Source of the DNA: Brevipalpus yothersi
Taxonomy: Eukaryota > Arthropoda > Arachnida > Trombidiformes > Tenuipalpidae
Length of the DNA: 64,000 nucleotides
Assembly: GCA_003956705.1 (NCBI GenBank)
Contig: QZCP01000837.1
Span: 3,385 to 67,384, forward strand
Reading direction: 5' to 3'
In this document: positions 27,608 to 37,687 of the stretch, in pieces
How the letters are laid out: every line of letters starts with the position of its first letter
Numbering within the stretch: the stretch's first letter is position 1
Made by a program: the position numbers and the translations under genes
The notes under the pieces: model-generated
Seen by the model: only the letters and a program-made list of their open reading frames with translations
Databases searched by the model: none
Told to the model about the DNA's origin: nothing

Positions 27608-30283
27608 AAACTACTGTCTGGGGAAAATTTTTGAAAGCTCTCTCATAAGCAATGATACACATGAGATGCATTGTAGCTTTGGGCTGAGAAATCTTCTTTC
27701 TGGTATGGTATAAATCAAGCTAAGCCTTAAATGATACTTGACCTGATGAAAGAGAAAACCTTTTTTTATCCTTTCTCTTACTGTTCCAGAAAACCAACTC
27801 TTGACCATGATCATACCTGAAGGCCATTACATTTGCAATGAAATTTATCCATATTGCTATGCTAAGAATAATCTTTTTCTGCAACTTTCTTCTTCAACTT
27901 TATGTCAATAGCATATGAAAAGGAGTGTGTGTATGTGTGAGAAAGAGAAAAAGTATTTTTCTCGAATTATAGTGAAGTCACGCAAACAATCTACAGTTAT
28001 AATCACGTATTACAGTCTATTTTCGAGTTGATTGATCCTGACAATTGAGATGAGCTTGTCCACTCTTCTCCTTCAGCCTCGGATAGAGCAGACCTAATCA
28101 TAGTTGTACTCCATGAAAGAATTTTTCATTCCACTAAATGAGTAGAAACGCTTACTAGAATGACTAGACACAGAGAATTCCAAGTCAATATCATGGTTGA
28201 GCAAAAAGCGGAAAGAAGAATCACTTGAGAGCCTATCCGATTAAGATCCTTCATTCTGAAGCAGAGGTATTCCTCATTTAAAACGTCTTTCTCTGTTCCT
28301 TTCTTTCTGAAATTTGATTGAGGGTTTCCTTACAACTGGCTTACATTTTTTTGTTACCTTTGAGAGAATAAAAGATGATCCTCTTTGATACCCCTTTAAT
28401 TCGGATAAATATAGTTTTTCAATGGGCCCAAATAAGCTTCATGATGTTTTTTTGCTGACTCAAAATGATTTGGGATTAAATTAGGTACTTTCAGTCAATG
28501 TATTTGATTTCCGGCGATCTCAATTGCTATCAAAATTCTCTTGTCTCATATTAGCTAGTTCTGATGAAATGAGCTACTTCATTTTATGATCATTTCAACA
28601 TTGAATAAGTTCAGCTTATGGGTAGCCATGGTAGTATATGTATGAGAGATGCTTCCCTGGAAGGATAAAAAGATATTATTATTATTGTTTGGATTTCTAA
28701 CTCAATATGTGGAAGGAAGTTGAATATATTTCAACCATATTTACATTGCTCTCAGCCTTTTTGAATGTTTGAAAAATAAGCAACGAGCAACATGATGTTC
28801 AATGGTGATGAGAATATTTTGCTGACTCGGAATCTATATCTCACCGACAGCTTTGATGAGAGTCAATTCAGTTATCAAATCATGCTTCGAATTTCAAATA
28901 GGATCAGGGTGAGATAGTGGAAGTTAGAATGTGAATGGATGGTGATGGAGGTGGAAAAAGAAAGGAAAAGAGCGTAAAGAAGAAGATTGAGCCTCATTCT
29001 AAATCATTCTCTGATCTTTTTCTCATCACAGAAAGCCAAAGAAGATGCAAGACGACGTAAAAGCAAATCACAATTTTTCGAAATGATCCAAGAAGTTCGC
29101 AAAGTGTAAGTTTATACACACACATACACACATCATTCTTTACCCAAAAATATTAGCTTTTGTCGAAAAAAAAAATTCACTATATGATATGATAATCAAA
29201 TAAGTGCAAATATACACCTTTTCTGGCATTGTGAATCTCTTTATAGCAGCATAAAGTTCACATATTGAATATATTCTGTCTATGTTTTCTATCATCCATT
29301 CTTCCCAGTTCTCATTCGATTTTTGTTACTTTTTCCACAGAGTTCAAGAAAAAAAGGAAGGAGGAGGCTCATTTGATAATGAGGGGACCCTAGAGATGGT
29401 GGTCACTTCAAGGCCTGGAATCGGTATGAATAGTCAGAATGGTTTTTGGAGTGAAAATGATTCCAATGACGGTACCACAATACGAACATCTTCAATCAGA
29501 TGGAAAGAACCGTCAATGAGTATTGAAGAGGAGCCAATTCTTTTGCATCAGCCTATTTTGAAGACTCCACTGACCATTCCACCGCCGAGTCTCAAGTATT
29601 CCTCATCAGATCGTTCTTCTTCTCGAGATAAACATTCAGTAGGAACAACAAAAACTGTTAAAGAAAATGTGTCTGGTCTTATTAGTCCCTCCGGTATGAA
29701 TACTCTTCCGTTACCATCCAGTATTCAAGCATATGGTTTAGCGGGTAGAGGAATTGTTCCCAGTATATCTTGTCCACGTTCCACATCAACCCCAAGTTCC
29801 ATTGGTTCTGAGGGTAAACATGGATTCTGGTCAGACGTGTCTCGCATGATAGCCATGAAAGCAAATGTCAGTCTTAGTATGGAAGATGTTGTAATGCAAG
29901 ATGATTGTGGTTCAAGTTTAGGTCTACCAAGACGTCAGTCAAGTAAATCGAAAGATCAAATGAAAACATGGTCTTATGATGATTTATCGGTACTCAAACA
30001 GCAACTCACACTGCCGATTAACTCACCATCGGAAGCTGATCGAATTGCTCTACTCTATGCATCTCATTCTCCGCAAGCCTCTGTGATCATACCAAGTCCT
30101 CGTCATAGTAATTTTATTGTTGATGATCTGAAGATAGAAAACATGTCCAAAGAGGACATCATTTCTTTGTGGAGAAGCTCGGAAAGAGAGTTACTCAACA
30201 ATCTTCAAGATGCTTTACACCAAAAGAAAGCTCTCGAAGAACGCTTGGCGATTCTTCAACGAATTCTCATGAAACCGCCATGA
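12105..30283 (+). CDS. Nmdar2: Ionotropic glutamate receptor, NMDA type, subunit 2 (5' partial)
   Basis: Glutamate-gated cation channel subunit of the neuronal plasma membrane. Exons with GT-AG ends and compatible phases: 12105-12593, 14716-15134, 15615-16119, 17159-17452, 17579-17887, 19363-19485, 24037-24170, 25447-25594, 25888-26184, 26549-26668, 29032-29105, 29341-30283; together 3,855 nt, 1,284 residues plus stop. Order: part of the amino-terminal domain with a Ser/Asp-rich insert, S1, M1 (WLAIFIGLHV), re-entrant pore loop (IWVVHSLLWGHTAAF), M3 (TYTANVAAH), S2, M4 (VFIMLLSGIVFGVILLMLEH), and a 350-residue cytoplasmic tail ending in a predicted coiled coil. Ligand-site Arg (codon 17444, motif TSAR) and Asp (codon 25475, GDTAILDY) are kept. 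The first exon starts at an acceptor and aligns to about residue 145 of the GluN2 family, so upstream exons are missing. The donor at 25,595 (GTTGGT) is weak. Confidence 0.9.
12594..14715 (+). other. Nmdar2 intron (2.1 kb)
   Basis: Donor GTAAGT, acceptor TTGTAG, phase 0. It holds one CT microsatellite (13,466-13,505); I see no nested gene. Confidence 0.85.
13466..13505. repeat. (CT)n microsatellite
   Basis: Pure CT run of about 40 bases inside an Nmdar2 intron. Confidence 0.97.
15135..15614 (+). other. Nmdar2 intron (480 bp)
   Basis: Donor GTGAGT, acceptor TCATAG, phase 2. It contains a CT microsatellite (15,384-15,422) and a long T-rich stretch before the acceptor. Confidence 0.85.
15384..15422. 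repeat. (CT)n microsatellite
   Basis: Pure CT run of about 39 bases. Confidence 0.97.
16120..17158 (+). other. Nmdar2 intron (1.0 kb) with an assembly gap
   Basis: Donor GTGAGT, acceptor CACACAG, phase 0. Its middle is a CT array interrupted by 64 N, so true length is unknown. No gene seen. Confidence 0.85.
16657..16834. repeat. (CT)n array containing a 64-N assembly gap
   Basis: CT run 16,657-16,697, unknown bases 16,698-16,761, CT run 16,762-16,834. Both sides are the same dinucleotide, so the gap is most likely a collapsed or unresolved microsatellite. Confidence 0.97.
17888..19362 (+). other. Nmdar2 intron (1.5 kb)
   Basis: Donor GTGAGT, acceptor TTTTAG, phase 0, between the exon carrying M1 plus pore loop and the exon carrying M3. 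It holds a 66-base GA run; no gene recognised. Confidence 0.85.
18604..18669. repeat. (GA)33 microsatellite
   Basis: Uninterrupted GA run of 66 bases, among the longest pure fully sequenced runs in the window. Confidence 0.98.
20384..20438. repeat. (CT)n microsatellite
   Basis: Pure CT run of about 55 bases. Confidence 0.97.
21179..21227. repeat. (GA)n microsatellite
   Basis: Pure GA run of about 49 bases. Confidence 0.97.
21690..21703. repeat. 14-bp palindrome with TACATGTA core
   Basis: Self-complementary, sharing its core with the 22-bp palindrome at 6,106. Confidence 0.8.
21903..21944. repeat. (GA)n microsatellite
   Basis: Near-pure GA run of about 42 bases. Confidence 0.97.
22450..22466. 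repeat. Short (CT)n microsatellite
   Basis: CT run of about 16 bases. Confidence 0.9.
22711..22741. repeat. (GA)15 microsatellite
   Basis: Pure GA run of 30 bases. Confidence 0.97.
24171..25446 (+). other. Nmdar2 intron (1.3 kb)
   Basis: Donor GTAAGT, acceptor TCCCAG, phase 2, inside S2. No repeat array or nested gene seen. Confidence 0.85.
26185..26548 (+). other. Nmdar2 intron (364 bp)
   Basis: Donor GTGAGT, acceptor TTCCAG, phase 0, just after the M4 exon. It contains a GA run at 26,245-26,265. Confidence 0.85.
26245..26265. repeat. Short (GA)n microsatellite
   Basis: GA run of about 20 bases. Confidence 0.9.
26669..29031 (+). other. Nmdar2 intron (2.4 kb)
   Basis: Donor GTGAAT, acceptor CACAG, phase 0, in the cytoplasmic-tail coding region. 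It holds a pyrimidine-rich block (about 27,350-27,450) and a long GA array. No gene recognised. Confidence 0.82.
27521..27605. repeat. GAAA/GA compound microsatellite
   Basis: About 85 bases of pure purine: GAAA-type units leading into an uninterrupted GA run. Confidence 0.97.
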
Positions 30284-31254
30284 GCCATTCTGTCCAGCCT
30301 CCTGTTGGAAACAGCTGAGTTGACAATCTTTCTTTACACCCTGGTCATAAATGGTTCCAGCCTCATCGTTTTCTACAGAAAAATGAGTGATGATGATGAT
30401 AAAACTGGAATACTGATAATCAATGAACTCATTTTTGGCCACAATAGAGAATATCTTTCTTGATTACTGCTGACAAAGGCAAAATAGCCATTGGCTCACA
30501 TGGAAGATTGCCTAATTGGATCCATGATACATTCTCATCAATTGCATCAACCCACAACGATTCTCCTCCCACATCAAGAATTCATCTCTCACTTATTATC
30601 ACAAAATCTTATATTTAAATTTCAAATTCATCCTGATATTATTATTATTACATTTTTTTCCGCTTTTCACCATGAAAAAGCCTCTTTTTCTCTTTAACTC
30701 GAATTTGATCTTAATCAAGACAAACTCACGCACACAGATTAACTTAATTCACTTACAAAAACTTCGACTCAGAATTTGAATCTTCTCCATCATACCATCA
30801 TGATCATCTTACTGGAATCACAAGTATCATCCAAATTTGATGGAAAGTCCCTCACTTCCATTCACGAAGAAATTTATCCTGGTTATATGCAAGCTTTTTT
30901 GAGAAATATTTTTGTGAACTTCATTATAACTAAGCCTCTACTCATCTTTCACTCTGAAAAGTATTGATAGATAACATTAATAAAAATATTCGTCCATTGG
31001 GCGCGACACTTGAAACAGTCTCTTTAAATCATTATCATTCCATGCTGTTTGAAGATCACTGAATCAGTAATACCAACACCTTCTCTCTCGTTCATGATGA
31101 TTGAATTTTTGCGATGAAAGTGATGGATGTGGAGATAGAAAGATATGCACACACACCTTTAGAATAGCAAAATCTAGGAAAAGGATGGAAAAGTGTGAAG
31201 TCTGAGGTGATCTCGCTAGCACGAATCTTTAGGGAAACACTCGTAGAGAAAACA
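30284..31254 (+). other. Nmdar2 3' UTR and convergent intergenic DNA
   Basis: From the Nmdar2 stop to the poly(A) signal of convergent RpS17. A canonical AATAAA lies at 30,979-30,984, about 700 bases past the stop, and is the best candidate 3' end. No gene seen in the remainder. Confidence 0.55.
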
Positions 31255-31304
31255 TTTAATTTCTTCGGTGACTTGATACATAATGGTCAGCAGGCATAAA
31301 TCGC

Positions 31305-31880
31305 TCATGGACCTCTCATTCCACGATAGACAGGTAAACTGGTTTGTTGGAGTCTTTGGATGTTGTCCATCTTCATCTCCTTTAACATTTCCAAAGTGTC
31401 GGCATCAACCTCAATGACATCAACATCGATCTCGGACACCTCAGGAACATAATTATCTCGCCTTTCACGTTCCTCTTCTTGAAGTTTGATACTAATACCA
31501 CGAACGGGTGCTTTTTGGATTCTTTTCATCAAATGTGTCACAAAACCGGCGATCTTGTTACGAAGCTTCTTACTAGGAATAAGAGCTATCTCCTCACAAA
31601 TACGCTTATTGAGATGAAAATCCAAAGTTAATCGTGTATAATATTTTTCAATGATTACACGAGAAGCTTTCTTAACCGTCTTTGTACGTACTCGACCCTG
31701 TGAGGATGAACAAAAAGAATCAATCAATTAATCAATACATCCGCATATTCAATTGAACATAGCACACAGCATAGTCAACACAACATCACACCGAAGATGT
31801 TAAATTTACAAAATGCAAGAAAAACATCACACAAAACACAATCTGCCAATCCACAAACAGTCATCAACAATACATACCAT
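31305..31880 (-). CDS. RpS17: 40S ribosomal protein S17 (eS17)
   Basis: Structural protein of the small ribosomal subunit. Coding exons are complement(31878-31880), holding only the ATG, and complement(31305-31697), separated by a 180-bp GT-AG intron; product 131 residues, close to the roughly 135 of animal eS17. The protein opens MGRVRTKTVKKASRVIIEKY and keeps the basic N-terminal half with LTLDFHLNKR and the acidic C-terminal tail. The open frame can be read upstream into the intron, but that would give a non-homologous start, so the one-codon exon is preferred; an ATG-only first exon is also known in mammalian RPS17. An ATTAAA signal lies on the minus strand at 31,255-31,260. Confidence 0.96.
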
Positions 31881-32818
31881 TTTGTTTATTTATATCAACT
31901 ATTAAATTGATCACTGATCACTAATAAAACATAAAGTACAATCAAATCAACTTGACAAAATCGGCCAGTCAAACTTATTCGATCAACATCAACCATCAAC
32001 CGAAAAACGGAAACGGAAATGTTTCCTTAAAGTAGGCGGAGCTTGGCTTTCCAAAAGCGGGGGATTCAAAATGGAAATGTATCTTTTTCGACTTGAAAAA
32101 AAGTTACTCAAACTTATGTGCGTTTGATTGGCTGATCAGAAACAGTATTGAAACAATCACAGATCTTGATTTGAATACGAAATTAAGAAAATATGATTTG
32201 ATTGTTTTTGTTTCGATTCATTCCCAATTGCTCCAACTAACCCACCAACAAAATTAGCAACAAACACACACACACACAGTATCACTTATCATGATTGGCT
32301 ATCAAAATTAGTGGCAGCCAATAGATGTCGATGAGAATCACGATTAAATCTGTTTAAAGGCGCGGGAACATGTTCGTTTCCCTCCTTAAAATCCTTTCGA
32401 TTATCGATGATGATCAAGCATGGATTGAAGAAAATAATAGAAAAAAGTAACACTTGGAAAACATGTTTTATTGATACTTGAATTGAAATATGGTGCTGAT
32501 GATGATGATGATGATTATCGGACATGAATATTTTGTATACTAGTAAGAAGTAAGAAGTAGTAGTTGTATATGTTATCAGATGGATGATGAAATGAAATGG
32601 ACAATGTTGGATATAAAAGGGATACAATCGTACATGAGTGGTAATCAGTACCTTGCGGTGTGAGTGTGTGTTTCAATATATATCATCATCTATTGATTTA
32701 GTTTTTTGGTCTTTTTTTGCCTTCATCTTCTCTCTCTCTCTCATCTTTTTTTTGATCATTACTTTTCGTCTTCCTTTCTTTTTTTTTGTGTGTTCCATGT
32801 ACCATTCCATTATCAGTT
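31881..32818. promoter_or_regulatory. Divergent promoter region between RpS17 and BicC
   Basis: A 0.94-kb interval between divergent start codons. On the BicC side a TATAAAAGG box (32,612-32,620) is followed by an arthropod initiator-like TCAGTA (A at 32,647), giving a predicted leader of about 170 bases. The RpS17 side shows no clear TATA box. Contains short CA and CATCAT-type simple patches. Confidence 0.6.
32612..32650 (+). promoter_or_regulatory. BicC core promoter: TATA box plus initiator
   Basis: TATAAAAGG at 32,612-32,620 and TCAGTA at 32,645-32,650; spacing from the first T to the initiator A is 35 bases, slightly longer than the usual 30-31. Read from sequence only. Confidence 0.5.
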
Positions 32819-35769
32819 ATGTCTATGGAATCACAGGCTATTGATTTAAATAACAATAGCCTTTTATTGGATATTGGAACGAAAACGGATGATATCGTCG
32901 AGGGTACTAATGATGAGAGAGTTAAAGTTGATCGAAAAAAATTTGAGCAAATTATTAATGGTAAGATGTGGTTCAATTTATATCAATCATATTCTTCTTC
33001 TTTGATCTCCATTTACAATCATTAATATGGGTGATCAGTGGTGATCACCTTTTGTTTGAGGTCACCTTGAATGTGAGACCACTTTTTTTCGCCTTCCATC
33101 TACAAGTGATTGCAATTTGATCATTTAATGATTACTGATAATCCCTATCATCCACTTTGTTCTATTCAACTACTTTAATTGATATTGGTATCATTATTAC
33201 GTTAGGAGAGAACAAGGAAATTGGATCCGCAGATGAATTTTTTAAACGAATAATGGCCGAAACGAATACAACCATAATATGGCCATCTAAACTCAAATCG
33301 GGTACTAAATCGAAGAAAGACCCACATATACGAATCATTGGAATTCCGGAGGACGTTAATGATGCTCGGGAAAAAATATTGGACCACTTGGATAGCCGAA
33401 AAAATCGTGTCACACTCAAAATGGACGTTGCATACACCGATCATTCACACATCATCGGTAAAGGTGGCCGATCCATACAGAAGGTGATGAATGATACCGG
33501 ATGTCATATACATTTTCCCGATTCAAATCGAACCAATACGGTGGACAAGAGTAATCAGGTGAGCATCGCTGGAACAGCCCAGGGTGCAGAGCAAGCCCGA
33601 TGTCGCATTCGAGAGCTCTTGCCATTGACCGTTCATTTTGAGCTACCAATCAATGGTTACAAGGTAGATTCATTCGATCATTCCTCACCGCCAATACAAA
33701 CAATCCAACAAACTTATGGCATCTCCATTAACATTCGAATTGCTGGCAAGGGTAATGTGTTCGGTGGCTATGGATCATTTCCCTCATATGCCAGTATATC
33801 TGTTCGTGGAACTCGTTCTGGAGCTCCTGCAATGAAACAAGGACTTGTGTGTCTAATTGAATATCTTCTCGGTCCTACTCCAAGTGGCAGTATTGTGTTC
33901 ACTTTGGCACTTGATATTGCCTCTCAGCATCATTCATTTGTGATGGGTCGTGCAAATGTCAATTTGCGTACCATTATGCAACAGTGGGGAGTGATGATCA
34001 ATTTTCCGGATCCTAATGGTGAAAGTCCTGCCACCGGTATGCCAGGATCGTTGACCTTGAGAAAGTCAACTGTGTTCATCAAGGGCACTTGTTTTGATTC
34101 TCTTGTTCAATCTTGGCAAGATTTGCTCGGTCTTTTGCCACTTGTCTTAATCTTCGATCTCAAGGAAGGACAACATTCGGACGCCACTCTAATCACCCAA
34201 ATGATGAAGGACTATGACGTGACCATACTAGTTAAGCAAAAGCCCAAACAAAATTCTGGTCGCTGTATAACAGTCAGAGGAGCTGAGCGTGATTCGCGAT
34301 CTCTCTTCGAAGTTCGAAGACAAATATTGGGCTTAGAAGAATCAGAAGTGCCAGTTTGCTGCCAAAAGCACACATTGCTCATGATGGCCAAACTGATGAG
34401 CTCGTTGATGCCTCAATACAATGTCATGGTACCAAAGAGTGGTAACAATATGATGGTGGATTCACGGCCATATCAGCTGTTAGCAGCTCAAGTTTTGGCC
34501 AAAAATTCACAGGCGAAGAGAAATGTGGACCCTTATGCTACTCGTCCTTTCTCCTTGTCTGGGTAAGTAACTTATGATTGTCACAGTTGTTGATGTTGAC
34601 CCCTACAAACATAACATGAAATTCATTTCCAGAAACACACCACGAAGTCAGGCGAGAGAGATGGGTTTAACCAATCAAGATGTCACCTTACCACAGAATC
34701 TTGGATCTCATGCTCTTTCACCATCAAATGAGATGCTCTTTGGATTGAATTCGATCAGTGGTTATAATGGGTAAGCTTCGGGTTGCTCCTGAATCTCCTC
34801 CTCTGTAACGCAAACACTTTATTCATTTCCAGCAATCAACGAGAGAACAATTTCAATAATCTCAGCCAATTTAATAAGACGCTCTCATCGCCAGTGGATT
34901 CGCCTGTCAGCAACACCAGCAGTGTATCGATTCCATCTCCTCTCGGCTTGAGCCCTCCAAGCCGAAGTTTATCGGCAATATTTGGCAATCTTCCCCACAG
35001 TGTTGATAAGTCCCTGGAATTCAACAAGAATATTTATTCGTGGCAAAAGATGGATTGTGAGAATCGAAAACCTCCCATTAACACCAACAAATCGGCTCGC
35101 GAAAATGTAAAGCCAAGTGAGCCGCGTACTCCGACATCACTCTGGTCTGGCTTCGATTTATCAAAATCTATGCCACACGATATTTTGAAGTCAAGATTGG
35201 ATTCATGTCGTGCTCTAGCACCAGTTGAGGAGTCACCGCAAGAGTTTTTCAATGATTCTCAATCAAGACCATTTTGGGACACATCAAGCTATGCTGTTGG
35301 TGGTAAGAGCAATCCGAGCAAACAGCTACGAAAGCAAGCTAGCTTTGACTCGTCTTACTCCTCTGGCTATGGACTATCTCTCGGATCATCTGTTGGCTCA
35401 TGCTCATCTCTACTCAGCAATTTAAGCGATCCAAGGGGAAACTTTTTTAATCAACCTTACAGCAGCAAGTCCATAGACTCTGACTACGGCAGTCCTTCCA
35501 AACAAGTGGACATATCCGAAATATTGATCAGTTTTGGTTTGTCCAAGTACGTCGACCTATTTCAAGGTGTCGATATTGATTTTAACAGCTTCTTAAATCT
35601 CAATGACGCGGACCTCGAAGAACTTGGAATATCCTTCTTTGGACGCCGAAAAATTTCCAGTGCTATAGCTGAATTGAAGCGTGCCTTACAAGATCATGAA
35701 ATGCTCAACAATCACTTCGAAGCCGCCCCTGGAGCTGAAAGAAAACGATCATCTAGCTTTTTAGTGTGA
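32819..35769 (+). CDS. BicC: Bicaudal-C family RNA-binding protein
   Basis: Cytoplasmic RNA-binding translational regulator. Exons 32819-32960, 33206-34562, 34633-34770 and 34833-35769, all GT-AG, total 2,574 nt and 857 residues. After a short acidic N-terminus comes the family signature VDRKKFEQ, then ETNT..WPSKLKSGTKSKKDPH. A KH repeat has an intact GKGG loop (residues 132-135, HIIGKGGRSIQKV); a second has a variant GRAN loop (295-298); further KH-like repeats are degenerate. A Ser/Pro/Asn-rich linker leads to a C-terminal SAM domain (about 773-835, ISEILISFGLSKYVDLFQ). I chose the first ATG; a second Met lies two codons downstream. The last codons are duplicated as a relic at about 46,690-46,715. 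Confidence 0.95.
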
Positions 35770-36649
35770 AATATTATTCGATTTTAAAGTTTAAAAATTA
35801 TTGTTACCTACACTGATGCATGTACAGCATACATGTTGAGCGGTTAACTTACTCAATAATCTTCAATAATCTTACTCAAAATTCTGCTCAAAATTTTTGG
35901 TTAAATTGATTTATGTAATGACTCTTCTATTCGATCAACCATGAGAGCTTCAATTTTATTGCGAAAATCCTTAAGTTCTTGGTTAGATGAAACTAACAAG
36001 ATGTGTGTTGATTATGTGATAGCGATAAATGAGAAGTATCCAATTTTTTAATCCAAAAATGGTCCATATCAGTGATAACTGAATAGTGACAACTAAAAAA
36101 ATTAAATTGAAGTCTTCTGTCATAATGTTGGTAATGATGATTGTATGCAATGGAGTGAATGAGAGAAGAATCTGCCACCGGAATTGAGTTGGTATTGATG
36201 ATGAAAACCAAAATCAGATGTTTGTGACAAGAATATCGGCATCACAGCTACACTACTCATACTATGGATGAATCGAGTGCAGAATTTTTGCTCAATAAGT
36301 AGACATCATCAACATAGTCTAGACTAGAATTCCTGTGAATATGATTGAAAAAGGTGAAAGGATCGAGATTCTCAATCAAAAAGCATTATGATTAGAATAT
36401 CTCTTGCTCGACAAACAGGAAGTGAAGTTCAGAGATTTTGATTACTCCTTGACTAGAAAGAAGGCATTTCACATGAGTTGGAAATGTGGTCAGTAATAAA
36501 CCAAGGATCGGAGAGACTTCAAATAGCCTTCTGAAAACAATACTCCTGAGAAGAGGAAAATCTGTTGCCTTTCAACTTTTTCTGTAATGAATTAGTCATT
36601 GGTAAACTATTTAGTATTATTTGAGTCAAAATTATCTCATCATCGAGAG
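35770..36649 (+). other. BicC 3' flank, left copy of a duplicated block
   Basis: No gene. The interval aligns by eye with 46,716-47,585, with many substitutions, one insertion of about 55 bases in the right copy, and one inverted segment of about 80 bases (35,922-36,006 here). It holds the putative BicC 3' UTR and the upstream DNA of the first protease pseudogene. Confidence 0.75.
35922..36006 (+). repeat. Segment present inverted in the paralogous block
   Basis: Its reverse complement matches 46,828-46,910 with few differences, while flanks on both sides match in direct orientation. This is a small inversion since the duplication. Confidence 0.8.
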
Positions 36650-36695
36650 CATAAAAGCTGATGATTGGTACTCCATGCTAGGGAAATCATTTTCT
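36650..36695 (+). promoter_or_regulatory. Core promoter of protease pseudogene a
   Basis: CATAAAAG (36,650-36,657) followed by a conserved AATCATTTTCT initiator-like block (A at 36,689), about 84 bases before the ATG. The intact paralogue at 44,051 has TATAAAAG, so the first base of the box is changed here. Confidence 0.5.
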
Positions 36696-36772
36696 GCTCT
36701 CCGTCTGTTCACATATTCTCACAGTTTTTTTCTGATTAACAATTTCCCTACTTTCACTACGATTCTTTCACC

Positions 36773-37687
36773 ATGGATTCTTCCTCATCTATGTTTCTTA
36801 TGGCTTTTCTATTCTCAGTTCTAATTCTCAGCCCCAGTTGTTCTGTGTTTGGTTTCACTCCTGTTCATGCAGCTTCCGAACCACTCGAATACAGCAAAGC
36901 TGGTTCCACAGACTATGGAACGAGGGTGAATGCTTGGGAATATCCGTATCAAGCATTGGTAATCGGACCTAACCATACTTCTGGTAGTGACTTTTGTGGG
37001 GGCTCAATTATCTCATCTCGTCTCATTCTAACTTCAGCTGTTTGTGGGGAAATTTTCGAATCATCTCTCGGGAAAGTAGCTATTGGAATGAATAGGATTT
37101 ACAGATATGATGAGGTCAAGAACTATCAAATTATCAAGGTAATCCACCACCCAAAAGCAGATATGAGTAAAATTGTTCCTCTGAATGACCTTGCTGTGAT
37201 CGTTCTAGAGAGTCCACTCGACATGCATCAAGATGGGTTCGAGGTTCAACCAGTGAAACTCTCGAATGGTCCAGTCGTTGGTGAAAGTGCATATCTTAGT
37301 GGTTGATTCAAAAGGGAGCGTCAAGAGGGTCTGAAGTACGAAAAGCATCGATTTGTGAATAATGATGAGTGCCGAGGAGAATTCGAGTATATAGATGACT
37401 CTGTGATTTGTACCGATGGTGAGAAAGATCCTGTGATGGCTCCAGGCAGTCCATTGGTAGTTCGAAGAGATGGCCAAGTCAAACAAATTGGGCTCATGTC
37501 CAGGGCCTTATCTGTAAAGGGACGTCAATTGAACTTTCATGCTAACATATCTCATGCCAGTAATTGGATCGGAAAGATTATCTTAGAATTCTCGTCCCAT
37601 GCCAATGGACTTGAATATCGAATATCCACTCTTTTCTTGATCTGTGCCATGGTCAAAATTGTTTCTGTTTATGCTATGAGATACTAA
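36773..37687 (+). pseudogene. Inactivated chymotrypsin-like protease paralogue (copy a), premature stop
   Basis: Single exon; about 304 codons of homologous frame interrupted by TGA at 37,304-37,306. Copy b reads Phe-Gly-Trp-Phe where this copy has stop-Phe: two codons are deleted and the Trp codon is a stop. The frame then resumes to the stop at 37,687. A signal peptide (FLMAFLFSVLILSPSC) precedes the protease fold (PYQALV, CGGSIISSRLILTSA). The catalytic His is Val (codon 37040), Asp is kept (LNDLAV, codon 37187), and Ser is Pro (codon 37442, APGSP). No IVGG activation site is seen. So catalysis was lost before or alongside the stop. Poly(A) signal at 37,785-37,790. A truncated or read-through product cannot be excluded. 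Confidence 0.85.
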
